Below, piece by piece: positions 1 through 7,189 of a DNA stretch of 7,669 nt (the first letter of the stretch is position 1; each line of letters begins with the position of its first letter). The stretch covers positions 1-7,669 of the forward strand of contig URND01000130.1 of the NCBI GenBank assembly GCA_900549105.1, read 5' to 3'. The notes beneath the pieces are model-generated. The model had not been told where the DNA came from and made no database searches. It saw only the letters and a list, made by a program, of their open reading frames with translations. The stretch comes from an uncultured Eubacteriales bacterium (lineage in GTDB: Bacteria; Bacillota; Clostridia; Lachnospirales; Lachnospiraceae). A program made the position numbers and the translations under genes.

Positions 1-911
1 AAACGATCTAAAGACTTTTTGATTTCTTCTTCCATCGCGGTCACCATAAAGCGACGTTGCGGATCTTGTTCTTCATCTCCACGGACAAAGTCCAACTTTG
101 TAGCATCTTCATCATCACCGATCGGTGCATCGATTGATTCGACCCCACGCATGGCTTGAATCAGCAGTTGCACTTTAGGAAGCGGTACGCCGGATAATTC
201 AGCCAACTCATTATCAGAAGGCTGCTTACCGTGCTCTTGCAGATACTTTTGTTTGATGCGACGAATCTTGTTATAAGACTCAGTCATATGAACCGGAATA
301 CGAATGGTCCGCGCCTGATCCGCAATGGCGCGGGTAATAGCCTGGCGAATCCACCAGGTTGCATAGGTACTGAATTTATAGCCCTTTCGATAATCAAATT
401 TTTCCACGGCTTTCATCAGCCCGAGATTCCCCTCCTGAATCAAATCAAGCAGCGCCATTCCCCTGCCCACATACCGTTTCGCAATACTGACAACAAGCCG
501 GAGATTGGCCTCGGATAAACGTTTTTTTGCCGTTTCATCCCCCGACTCAATCCTCTCCGCAAGTTCCTGCTCCTCTTCCGCGGATAAAAGGGGGACTTTT
601 CCGATTTCCTTCAGATACATGCGCACCGGGTCTTCCATGCTGACGCTTTCCGGGACAGATAAATCAATTTCCGGAACAACCTCAATTTCCTCACTGTCCA
701 GAAATTCCTCTTCCAGGTCGGCATCATCCAATTTCAACAAATCCACATGGGCCTTAGCCATGGACTCATATATTTGTTCTGTCTGTTCTTCCGTCAAATC
801 TATATCCGAAAAGTAGTTAAGGACTTCCTGAAAAGCCATACTGTCCTTCCGCTGACGGCTGGCTGCCACCAGTTCTTTTAAGCGTTCATCAAACGACATT
901 TTTTCGCCCAT
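1..911 (-). CDS. rpoD: Primary RNA polymerase sigma factor RpoD/SigA (C-terminus beyond the left edge)
   Basis: This encodes the housekeeping sigma-70 factor that directs RNA polymerase to -35/-10 promoters. I translated it by hand; 303 codons are present and region 4 is missing because the gene runs off the window. Residues 1-90 are a short acidic region 1.1. Region 1.2 starts near S91 (MEDPVRMYLKEIGKVPLL). Region 2 covers about 125-205, including RLVVSIAKRYVGRG from R138, DLIQEGNLGL, FDYRKGYKFSTYATWW (W186, W187) and TIRIPVHM ending at M209. His208 and Glu211 match the E. coli H455/E458 pair that reads the extended -10 TG. After M209 the sequence (TESYNKIRRIKQKYLQEHGK) departs from the usual clostridial VETINKLIRVSRQLLQELGR, and the finger segment near 265-287 is also atypical. 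Gln codon usage flips at the same place. ATG at 911 is chosen because AGGAGG lies 6 bases upstream. dnaG is 38 bases upstream, the usual dnaG-rpoD order. Identity as RpoD is secure; the origin of the distal part is not. Confidence 0.93.
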   Translation of the reverse strand, partial: MGEKMSFDERLKELVAASRQRKDSMAFQEVLNYFSDIDLTEEQTEQIYESMAKAHVDLLKLDDADLEEEFLDSEEIEVVPEIDLSVPESVSMEDPVRMYLKEIGKVPLLSAEEEQELAERIESGDETAKKRLSEANLRLVVSIAKRYVGRGMALLDLIQEGNLGLMKAVEKFDYRKGYKFSTYATWWIRQAITRAIADQARTIRIPVHMTESYNKIRRIKQKYLQEHGKQPSDNELAELSGVPLPKVQLLIQAMRGVESIDAPIGDDEDATKLDFVRGDEEQDPQRRFMVTAMEEEIKKSLDR

Positions 912-917
912 ATTCTT

Positions 918-923
918 CCTCCT
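918..923 (-). promoter_or_regulatory. rpoD ribosome binding site
   Basis: A perfect AGGAGG sits 6 bases before the ATG at 911. It favours this start over the second in-frame ATG four codons further in, which would be 18 bases away. Confidence 0.85.
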
Positions 924-949
924 GGCAATCTTTCTATAGTCTTTCCACA

Positions 950-2719
950 CTAAAGAGAAATATGCAAATGCTGTAAATCCGATTTCATTCGTATAATTTT
1001 CTGTAATCCAGCCAGGTCCTGCGTCCGCCGGCTGAGTTCATCCAAATGATATCGTTTAATCCGCACAACGGTTTCCGTAAGCGCCTTTTCTCTGGCGTTT
1101 TTATCATCAATGCCGGCAATATCCGAATTAAATATAGCGGCAACAAGTTTCTGTTCTTCCTTTTCCTGGAACAGATTAATAATCTGTCCCGGCACAATCT
1201 GCCCTGTCGTTTCAATGGATTCATATACGGCCCGGCACACCCTCTGATACACCGGATGTACAAAGTCCTCCCATTCCAGCCACGGTTTGATTTTTTTGAA
1301 CAGGGATACGTCATTCACAAGCCAGGTCAGCAGCAATTTCTGAGAGGCAAGCAGAGCTTCCGGATACCCGCCGCCTGCATTTTCCTTTCGAATGGCCGGC
1401 CGTTCCTCCCTGCGTACTTCCCTCTCCGGGAGAGTCAAACCATAACGATTGACAAGTTTCTGCAAATTTTCAAATGTAATGCCATATTTTCTTGCTATGG
1501 CTTCGATATAATTATTCCGCTCCAGCTCCTGCTCAAAATTTAAAAGCTGTTTTGCCACTTCATTAAAAAACCGGGTTTTGCCCTCCGGGTCGCCCAGATT
1601 ATAGGAACGTTCCAAAATAGAAACTTCAAACATAAAGCTGTTTTCCGCTTCATCGATTCTTTCTTTAAAAGCTTCGATTCCCAGATTTTTTATGAATTCA
1701 TCCGGGTCTTTATAAGGATTCATATGAATAATACGAATCCGCAGCCCGGCGGAACGAAGGATTGGGATGGCCCTTAACGCCGCCTTCACTCCGGCTTCAT
1801 CACTGTCATAGGCCAGACGCACCTCCTCCGTATACCGTTTCAGCAAAATGCCGTGCTGCAATGTAAATGCCGTCCCCAGGGAGGCCACCGCATTGGTAAA
1901 TCCTGCCTGATGCATGGCGATAACATCCATATAGCCTTCGCAAATGATCATAAAAGGCTGCCTGGATGTCCTGGCAAAATTCAACCCGTAAAGATTTCTG
2001 CTCTTATCAAACAGAAGGGTTTCTGGGGAATTCAAATATTTAGGCGTTCCATCACCGAGTACCCGGCCGCCGAAACCGATAACTTTATTATTCACATCCA
2101 TAATCGGAAACATAACCCGGTTCCAGAATTTATCATGGGCGCCGTACTTTTCATCCATCGTCACCAGCCCGGAAGCCTTTAAAATCCCATCATCATACCC
2201 TTTACTTCTTAAGAACTGATATAAGTCATCCCGATAGGGATTTGAGAAGCCCAATCCGAAATGAGCGATGGTTTCCTTTGAAAGACAGCGTTTTTCAAAA
2301 TAAGCCAGCGCATTGGCGCCGTTTTTGCTTTTTAACTGGTAATAAAAATACCTGGCCGCCATTTTATGTATATCCAGCAGCCGCTGTCTCTGGCTTTGAA
2401 TCCGTTTCTGCTCTTCGCTGACTTCCATCTCCGGAAGTTTTATACCGGCCCGCTCCGCCAAATACTTTACGGCCTCCACAAAGGTATAATTTTCATACTC
2501 CATCACAAATGTAAAAACATTGCCGCCGGCGCCGCAGCCGAAGCAATAATACATCTGCTTATCCCGGCTTACTGAAAATGACGGTGATTTTTCATTATGA
2601 AACGGGCATAACCCAAAATAGGAACTGCCTTTTTTTGTCAGCTTTATGTAATTTCCAATCAAATCCACCACATCATTGCGTGAGCGGACCTCTTCGATGA
2701 CATCATCGGAATAAAACAC
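950..2719 (-). CDS. dnaG: DNA primase DnaG
   Basis: DnaG makes the RNA primers for DNA replication and works with the replicative helicase at the fork. The 589-residue product is a full-length bacterial primase. The N-terminal CHC2 zinc finger uses Cys38, His41, Cys59 and Cys62 (CPFH ... CFGC). The RNA-polymerase core includes FWNRVMFPIMD (198-208), GFGGRVLGDGTPKYLNSPET (215-234) and FDKSRNLYGL. The TOPRIM domain has the catalytic EGYMD (Glu261 to Asp265), the acidic DSDEAG (305-310) and DPDEF (338-342). The remainder, from about 450, matches the expected helicase-binding C-terminal domain and is less conserved. The start is GTG at 2719, directly after the dgt stop, with AAGGTGG 5 bases upstream inside dgt. 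The N-terminus MFYSDDVIEEVRSRNDVVDL fits clostridial DnaG, which supports the GTG. It is co-transcribed with dgt and rpoD; translation is probably coupled to dgt (inference). Confidence 0.98.
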   Translation of the reverse strand: MFYSDDVIEEVRSRNDVVDLIGNYIKLTKKGSSYFGLCPFHNEKSPSFSVSRDKQMYYCFGCGAGGNVFTFVMEYENYTFVEAVKYLAERAGIKLPEMEVSEEQKRIQSQRQRLLDIHKMAARYFYYQLKSKNGANALAYFEKRCLSKETIAHFGLGFSNPYRDDLYQFLRSKGYDDGILKASGLVTMDEKYGAHDKFWNRVMFPIMDVNNKVIGFGGRVLGDGTPKYLNSPETLLFDKSRNLYGLNFARTSRQPFMIICEGYMDVIAMHQAGFTNAVASLGTAFTLQHGILLKRYTEEVRLAYDSDEAGVKAALRAIPILRSAGLRIRIIHMNPYKDPDEFIKNLGIEAFKERIDEAENSFMFEVSILERSYNLGDPEGKTRFFNEVAKQLLNFEQELERNNYIEAIARKYGITFENLQKLVNRYGLTLPEREVRREERPAIRKENAGGGYPEALLASQKLLLTWLVNDVSLFKKIKPWLEWEDFVHPVYQRVCRAVYESIETTGQIVPGQIINLFQEKEEQKLVAAIFNSDIAGIDDKNAREKALTETVVRIKRYHLDELSRRTQDLAGLQKIIRMKSDLQHLHISL

Positions 2720-3730
2720 TTAAACCACCTTCCAGACAAAAGGTACATACAGATTTTCGTACACCTGAATGGAATACTGATCCGTCATACCCGCAATATA
2801 ATCGCACACCACGGATTCCTTCTTTTCGCCCCGCTCACTCACAAGGCGCACATACTCCTCCGGAAGCTCGTGGAAATTCTCCATGAAATGATGATACAGC
2901 GCTTCCAGCATATTCTGGGCCTTTTTCTCCTGCCCCTTGGCAATCGGATTCGTATATACATTCTCAAACATATAGCTTCGAAGTCCCAGCATGGCTCTTT
3001 CAATCTCTTCGGCCATAAGAATATCGGGCCGCCCCATGCTCTCATTAATGACGCTGTGAATTAAGGAATTCAGACGCTGTTTCGGCGAATATCCCAATAT
3101 ATCCCTGTATTCTATCGGCAAATCTTCTTCACTGATAATATGGGCCCGAATCGCATCGTCAATATCATGATTGATATAAGCAATTTTATCTGAAAAACGT
3201 ACAATCTTGCCTTCCATTGTCATAGGCATCCGCGATGTTGAATGGTTCATCATACCATCTCTGACTTCCTTTGTCAAATTCAGACCCTGACAATTTTTCT
3301 CAAGTAATTCAACCACCCGGACACTCTGATAATAATGTTTGAAGCCATCCGGATGGAGTTTGTTCAAAATATCTTCCCCCGCATGTCCAAAGGGGGTATG
3401 TCCCAAATCGTGGCCCAAAGCGATAGCTTCCGTCAAATCTTCATTCATCCGCAAAGCTCTGGCAATGGTGCGGGCAATCTGAGATACTTCCAGCGTGTGG
3501 GTCAGCCGGGTTCGATAATGGTCCCCGGCCGGGGCCAAAAACACCTGGGTTTTATGTTTCATTCTCCGAAAAGATTTCGAATGGAGTATTCTGTCCCTGT
3601 CCCTCTGATATAATGGACGCACGTCGCATTGAGGCTCTTCTCTGTCCCGTCCAAGAGAATTCTGACTCAATGAAGCATAGGGACTTAAATATTCTTTTTC
3701 CCATATTTCCTGTTTTTCCCGAATATTCAT
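2720..3730 (-). CDS. dgt: dGTPase-like HD-domain deoxynucleotide triphosphohydrolase
   Basis: This cytoplasmic metal-dependent HD enzyme belongs to the family that hydrolyses dNTPs (classically dGTP) to deoxynucleoside and triphosphate, controlling dNTP pools. The product has 336 residues, the length of the short clostridial dGTPase-like subfamily; E. coli Dgt is about 505. An N-terminal arginine-rich motif (SFRRMKHKTQVF, about 53-64) precedes the HD core: THTLEVSQIAR with His78, GHDLGHTPFGHAGE with His107-Asp108, His111 and His116, then FSDKIAYINHDIDD with Asp181 as the distal metal ligand. The C-terminal part (about 240-336) is helical, as in the family. ATG at 3730 has GGAGGG 6 bases upstream. 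It is the first gene of the dgt-dnaG-rpoD operon and is divergent from mutY. Exact substrate preference and any effector regulation cannot be read from sequence; short homologues are often named only 'dGTPase-like'. Confidence 0.93.
   Translation of the reverse strand: MNIREKQEIWEKEYLSPYASLSQNSLGRDREEPQCDVRPLYQRDRDRILHSKSFRRMKHKTQVFLAPAGDHYRTRLTHTLEVSQIARTIARALRMNEDLTEAIALGHDLGHTPFGHAGEDILNKLHPDGFKHYYQSVRVVELLEKNCQGLNLTKEVRDGMMNHSTSRMPMTMEGKIVRFSDKIAYINHDIDDAIRAHIISEEDLPIEYRDILGYSPKQRLNSLIHSVINESMGRPDILMAEEIERAMLGLRSYMFENVYTNPIAKGQEKKAQNMLEALYHHFMENFHELPEEYVRLVSERGEKKESVVCDYIAGMTDQYSIQVYENLYVPFVWKVV
2725..2731 (-). promoter_or_regulatory. dnaG ribosome binding site inside dgt
   Basis: AAGGTGG, one mismatch from AAGGAGG, lies in the last sense codons of dgt (Lys-Val-Val) and 5 bases before the dnaG GTG. 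A near-consensus site, a GTG start and zero intergenic distance point to translational coupling that keeps primase modest. This last step is inference. Confidence 0.65.
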
Positions 3731-3784
3731 GTAAATCCCTCCTTATTATATATATTCGCCGCCAAATCGAAAAATCCTTCCCGA

Positions 3785-3814
3785 AATATAGAAAAATCCT
3801 GAAAAATATGTTAC
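3785..3814 (-). promoter_or_regulatory. Candidate promoter for the dgt-dnaG-rpoD operon
   Basis: Read on the minus strand, -35 GTAACA (3809-3814, 4/6 match) and -10 TATATT (3785-3790, 5/6) are separated by 18 bases. Transcription would start near 3778, leaving a leader of about 48 bases that includes the GGAGGG site at 3737-3742. Weak but well placed. It overlaps the candidate mutY promoter on the other strand. Confidence 0.4.
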
Positions 3815-3817
3815 ACT
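3789..3817 (+). promoter_or_regulatory. Candidate extended -10 promoter for mutY
   Basis: -35 TAGAAA (3789-3794, 4/6 match), a 17-base spacer, then TGTTACACT (3809-3817), which is an extended -10 (TGn followed by TACACT, 4/6). Usual spacing puts the start at about 3823-3825, on or next to an in-frame ATG at 3824. The elements interleave with those proposed for dgt on the opposite strand. Confidence 0.4.
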
Positions 3818-3835
3818 TTGCCTATGTGTCATTTA

Positions 3836-4876
3836 ATGAATATAGAAAAATTCCAAAAAAACTTAATCGAATGGTATAAAAAAGAAGGCCGGGATTTGCC
3901 CTGGAGGCACACCCGCGACCCCTATGCCATCTGGGTCAGTGAAATTATGCTTCAGCAGACACAGGTGGACACGGTTAAAAGCTATTATACCCGTTTTCTT
4001 AAAGCTCTGCCGGATGTTAAATCTCTGGCCGGGGCCGATGAGGATTTAATTTTTAAACTGTGGGAAGGTCTCGGCTATTACCGCCGCGTCCGCCATATGC
4101 AGGAGGCGGCGTGCCGGATTATGGACGAATATGACGGTCATTTCCCGGATAATTATGACGATATTATCCGCTTAAAAGGTATCGGCGCATACACGGCCAG
4201 CGCCATTTCCAGCATTGCCTTTGGGCAGGAAAAGGGTGTCATCGACGGCAACACGCTGCGTATTCTTTCAAGAATATACAACCGGCAGGACAATATCGCC
4301 CTGGATAAAACAAAAAAGGCCTGGCAGCTTCTTATGGATAACCTCATTCATGGCGCGGACCCCTCCATGTTCAATCAGGGAATGATGGATTTGGGGGCCG
4401 GTATATGCACGCCAAAGCATCCGAACTGTGAACATTGCCCTGTTTCCGATTTCTGCGATGCCCACGCAGCGGGGACTGAAAGCCTGCTGCCGGTGAACAT
4501 CAAAAACACATCAAAAACAGATTTATATTATATTACTGCCATCTTAAAAAAAGACGATAAATATTTTCTCGTCAAAAATAAAGAAGGGCTTCTGGAAAAT
4601 CTCTACGGTTTTGTTCAATATGAGGTGGAATCCCCCGTCAGCTTTGAAGAGACCTTTTATGAGAACTACGGCCTTTCCGTCCGGCTTTATGAATACTGCA
4701 AAGAGATTAAACATGTTTTCTCCCATCGCATATGGCATATGAATGTTTATCTGGGTGAGATTATGGATGAACCGGAAACCTCCTCTCTGCTCGCGGAACA
4801 GCTTTACACTGAAGCAGAGATGGCCGAACTGCCCATATCGACGGCCCACCGAAAAGTCTGCACACAGATTCCTTAA
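3836..4876 (+). CDS. mutY: A/G-specific adenine DNA glycosylase MutY
   Basis: MutY removes adenine mispaired with 8-oxoguanine, preventing G:C to T:A transversions. The 346-residue product (E. coli 350) has LPWR (21-24), catalytic Glu36 in SEIMLQQTQV, a helix-hairpin-helix LKGIGAYTA (113-121, with Tyr119), catalytic Asp137 in VIDGN, and a C-x6-C-x2-C-x5-C [4Fe-4S] ligand set at Cys191, 198, 201 and 207. The C-terminal MutT-like 8-oxoG recognition domain (about 229-346) carries the FSH loop (295-297). The start is uncertain. ATG 3836 puts the catalytic residues one position from E. coli numbering, but in-frame ATG 3824 and TTG 3818 also exist, and none has a Shine-Dalgarno site. It is divergent from dgt, with which it shares a short promoter region, and convergent with the feo operon. 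Both catalytic residues and all cluster ligands are intact, so it should be active. Confidence 0.96.
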   Translation: MNIEKFQKNLIEWYKKEGRDLPWRHTRDPYAIWVSEIMLQQTQVDTVKSYYTRFLKALPDVKSLAGADEDLIFKLWEGLGYYRRVRHMQEAACRIMDEYDGHFPDNYDDIIRLKGIGAYTASAISSIAFGQEKGVIDGNTLRILSRIYNRQDNIALDKTKKAWQLLMDNLIHGADPSMFNQGMMDLGAGICTPKHPNCEHCPVSDFCDAHAAGTESLLPVNIKNTSKTDLYYITAILKKDDKYFLVKNKEGLLENLYGFVQYEVESPVSFEETFYENYGLSVRLYEYCKEIKHVFSHRIWHMNVYLGEIMDEPETSSLLAEQLYTEAEMAELPISTAHRKVCTQIP

Positions 4877-4924
4877 CACATTGTGCATCAGAAAACAATA
4901 TATGACAAAAAGTATCCCACAGCA

Positions 4925-4952
4925 AGAGGGCGCATCACCGGATACGCCCTCT
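4925..4952 (-). terminator. Hairpin between convergent mutY and the feo operon
   Basis: In minus-strand RNA the arms AGAGGGCGUAUC and GAUGCGCCCUCU form a 12-bp stem, including one U-G wobble, closed by the tetraloop CGGU. On the plus strand the wobble becomes a C-A mismatch, so the structure is better on the feo side. It lies 7 bases past the Cys-rich gene stop and 48 bases past the mutY stop. No clean U tract follows on either strand, so it may be a weak bidirectional terminator or a 3'-end stabiliser. Confidence 0.55.
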
Positions 4953-4959
4953 CTCTTAA

Positions 4960-5124
4960 TTATAGACCTGATTTTTCTTTTTTATCTCTGGCACTGCATG
5001 TACATCCGCAGTCACAACAGCTTCCGCCGCAATATTTTCCTTCGCGAAACTGCCGTACTTTCCGCCGGATAACCCAAAGTACATAAATCGCCAGCAATAT
5101 TCCTATAATAATCGACCAAAGCAT
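4960..5124 (-). CDS. FeoB-associated Cys-rich membrane protein
   Basis: This 54-residue product has one hydrophobic segment at about residues 3-19 (IIIGILLAIYVLWV), a basic stretch RRKVRQFREGK (20-30), then a cysteine cluster CGGSCCDCGCTC with Cys32, 36, 37, 39, 41 and 43, and a charged tail ending EKSGL. This is the layout of the small FeoB-associated Cys-rich membrane proteins found after feoB in Firmicutes. Their function is not established; metal handling beside the Fe(II) channel is a reasonable inference from the cysteines and gene position. The positive residues after the membrane segment suggest the Cys tail is cytoplasmic. ATG at 5124 is 7 bases past the feoB stop. Its GGAGG site (5135-5139) is encoded by the last glycine codons of feoB, 10 bases upstream. 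It is the last gene of the feo operon. Confidence 0.87.
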   Translation of the reverse strand: MLWSIIIGILLAIYVLWVIRRKVRQFREGKYCGGSCCDCGCTCSARDKKEKSGL

Positions 5125-5131
5125 TTTATCA

Positions 5132-7189
5132 TCAGCCTCCGATCAGCATAGAGCCCACCTGGAATACGATAACCGCCATTCCCCAGGCTATAAGCAGCTG
5201 CATCACCATCATTCCTATCGTCCAGCGCCAGGAATTTGTTTCTTTGCGAATGGTTGCAATGGCAGCCATACACGGTATGTACAACAGGCAGAAAATCATA
5301 AGTGCGTAGGCATTGACCGTTCCAAAGCCCATGCCTTCCAGCACATAATGGAAATTCTCAATACCGATATTTGAATTGATATTCATTCCAAATAAGACGC
5401 TGCAGCTTGAAACGACCAATTCTTTGGCGGCCACCCCGGAAATAAGAGCAACGCCAATCTGCCACAGCCCCAGTCCGGCCGGAGCCAGTACCGGCACAAG
5501 AAAACGGCCAATCGAGGCGGCAAAGCTGTCCGATATATCCGTCACCATTCCTGCTGGTCCAAAATTCATAATCACCCACAAAAGCACGGAGCCGACAAAA
5601 ATCGTTGTTCCCGCTTTTGTCAGATAATCTTTCACCTTTTCCCATACATAAATAATGATTGTACGGGCATTCGGCGATTTATATTCCGGAAGTTCAATCA
5701 AAAGACAGTTTTTCTCTTCCTTCCGGCCCATAACCTTACTGTAGACTAACGCAACGATGACAGCCACAATCAGGCCGACCACATACATGGAAAATGCTGC
5801 TGCCATGGCAAATTTTCCAAAGAACATTTTTGAAAACAATACATACACCGGAAGTCTGGCGCTGCAGGACATAAACGGCGTTACCATAATCGTCCTCAGC
5901 CGGTCCCTCGTATCTTCCAGTGTTCTCGCACTCATAATCGCCGGCACGGTACAGCCGAATCCAAGAAGCATCGGAATAAACGCCCGGCCGGACAAGCCCA
6001 TCTTTCCCATCAGCCCATCCATAACATAAGCCACCCGGGACATATAACCGCTGTCTTCCAGAAAAGCCAGCGCCAGAAACAGCATGAAAATATTCGGCAA
6101 AAAGGTTAAGATACCGCCAACGCCGCTGATAATACCGTCGCAGACCAGCGATATAAGCGTCGGACTCAAATGAAGCAATTCCATGCCGTACTGAATACCG
6201 TTAGCCACACCGGAAATGAAGATTTCAAAGCCGCCGGAAATCCAGTCGCCGACAGCAAAGGTTAAAAGGAAAACCAAGGCCATAATGCCGAAGAAAATCG
6301 GCATTCCCCATACCGGATGGGTCATCCACTGGTCAATCTTCTCTGTCCGGGCCTCCTTCTGGGCTTTATTCATCAAAACCTCATCGATGACTTCCTCGAT
6401 GAAATCATATTTCTGATTGATAATCTCATGCTCATAATTTTTATCCACGATATCATCAATCCGAATCGGATAATTTTTCATAACCTCCGGGTCTTTTTCA
6501 AGCATTTTAATGGCATGCCATCTTGGATTGACAATGTCCGGAAAATCCGCCAGCAGCCGTTCCTCCAAATCATCAATCTTGTCCTCAATGTCATCCGAAT
6601 AAACCATGGCAAATTCTTTATGATGATTATGACGATGTATACTCTGGCATACCAAATCATGGTGATGTTCCACCGGCACACTGTTCGCCTTGCCCTGATG
6701 ATGGGCCACCGCATGCATAAGCACCTCGAGGCCTGTCCGCCTTCTGGCTGAAACAGGGACCACAGGAATACCAAGCATCTCCGGGAGACGGTGAATATCC
6801 AGCTCCATACCCCGTTCCTCAACAATATCCATCATATTCAAAGCCAGCACGACCGGTTTGCCCAGCTCGATAAGCTGCAGCGTCAAATAGAGATTCCGCT
6901 CGAGATTCGACGCATCGGCCACATTCACAACAACATCCACTTCGTCCCCCAGCAGGTACTGACGGGATAAAATCTCCTCTGTGGAATAACAGGTCAGGCT
7001 ATAGATTCCCGGAAGGTCCACCAGCTTATACTGGTACTCATGGAACTTAAAAGCTCCTTCCTTCTTTTCCACGGTAACTCCCGGCCAGTTGGCAACCTTT
7101 AAACGAGCCCCCGTATAGGCATTGAAAAGCGTCGTTTTACCGCAGTTTGGATTTCCCGCAAAAGCAACATTAATTACCTGTCCGCTCAT
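5132..7189 (-). CDS. feoB: Ferrous iron transporter FeoB
   Basis: FeoB is the inner-membrane Fe(II) uptake protein with a cytoplasmic GTPase. The 685-residue product has G1 GNPNCGKTT (12-20), G2 around Thr39 in WPGVTVEKKEG, G3 DLPG (58-61), G4 NMMD (118-121) and G5 SAR (147-149). A helical GDI-like region (about 197-285) joins it to a polytopic membrane domain (about 290-685). Gate motifs are visible: EDSGYMSRVAYVMD (378-391), GCTVPA with Cys413 (412-417), ISGVAAKELVVSS (583-595) and YIPCMAAIATIRKE with Cys640. The linker between the G domain and the GDI is His-rich: ten His plus Cys181 between residues 159 and 190. ATG at 7189 overlaps the feoA stop by 4 bases (ATGA), and AAGGAGG (7197-7203) lies 7 bases upstream. 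No feoC is seen; a Cys-rich small protein follows instead. All GTPase motifs are intact. Confidence 0.98.
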   Translation of the reverse strand: MSGQVINVAFAGNPNCGKTTLFNAYTGARLKVANWPGVTVEKKEGAFKFHEYQYKLVDLPGIYSLTCYSTEEILSRQYLLGDEVDVVVNVADASNLERNLYLTLQLIELGKPVVLALNMMDIVEERGMELDIHRLPEMLGIPVVPVSARRRTGLEVLMHAVAHHQGKANSVPVEHHHDLVCQSIHRHNHHKEFAMVYSDDIEDKIDDLEERLLADFPDIVNPRWHAIKMLEKDPEVMKNYPIRIDDIVDKNYEHEIINQKYDFIEEVIDEVLMNKAQKEARTEKIDQWMTHPVWGMPIFFGIMALVFLLTFAVGDWISGGFEIFISGVANGIQYGMELLHLSPTLISLVCDGIISGVGGILTFLPNIFMLFLALAFLEDSGYMSRVAYVMDGLMGKMGLSGRAFIPMLLGFGCTVPAIMSARTLEDTRDRLRTIMVTPFMSCSARLPVYVLFSKMFFGKFAMAAAFSMYVVGLIVAVIVALVYSKVMGRKEEKNCLLIELPEYKSPNARTIIIYVWEKVKDYLTKAGTTIFVGSVLLWVIMNFGPAGMVTDISDSFAASIGRFLVPVLAPAGLGLWQIGVALISGVAAKELVVSSCSVLFGMNINSNIGIENFHYVLEGMGFGTVNAYALMIFCLLYIPCMAAIATIRKETNSWRWTIGMMVMQLLIAWGMAVIVFQVGSMLIGG

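Noticed and set aside
505..816. Plus-strand 103-codon open frame over the rpoD 5' half
   Set aside because: Ser-rich antisense shadow of rpoD regions 1-2, with no family resemblance and no ribosome site.
1046..1543. Plus-strand 165-codon open frame opposite dnaG
   Set aside because: Antisense to conserved primase coding sequence, with no domain and no independent signals.
3745..3750. Perfect TATAAT on the minus strand just before dgt as its -10
   Set aside because: It abuts the AAGGAGGG ribosome site, so the transcript would begin inside the Shine-Dalgarno sequence; no good -35 lies 16-18 bases upstream.
3818..3835. TTG start for mutY at 3818
   Set aside because: No ribosome site, and it lies immediately after the predicted -10. 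ATG 3836 (or 3824) fits family length and E. coli numbering better.
4743..5086. Plus-strand open frames running past the mutY stop
   Set aside because: They overlap the mutY C-terminus in another frame and lie antisense to the convincing Cys-rich gene; composition is not protein-like.
6317..6751. Plus-strand 144-codon open frame rich in Ile, His and Met opposite feoB
   Set aside because: Antisense shadow of the FeoB GDI and His-rich linker; its His/Met richness reflects complementary codons.
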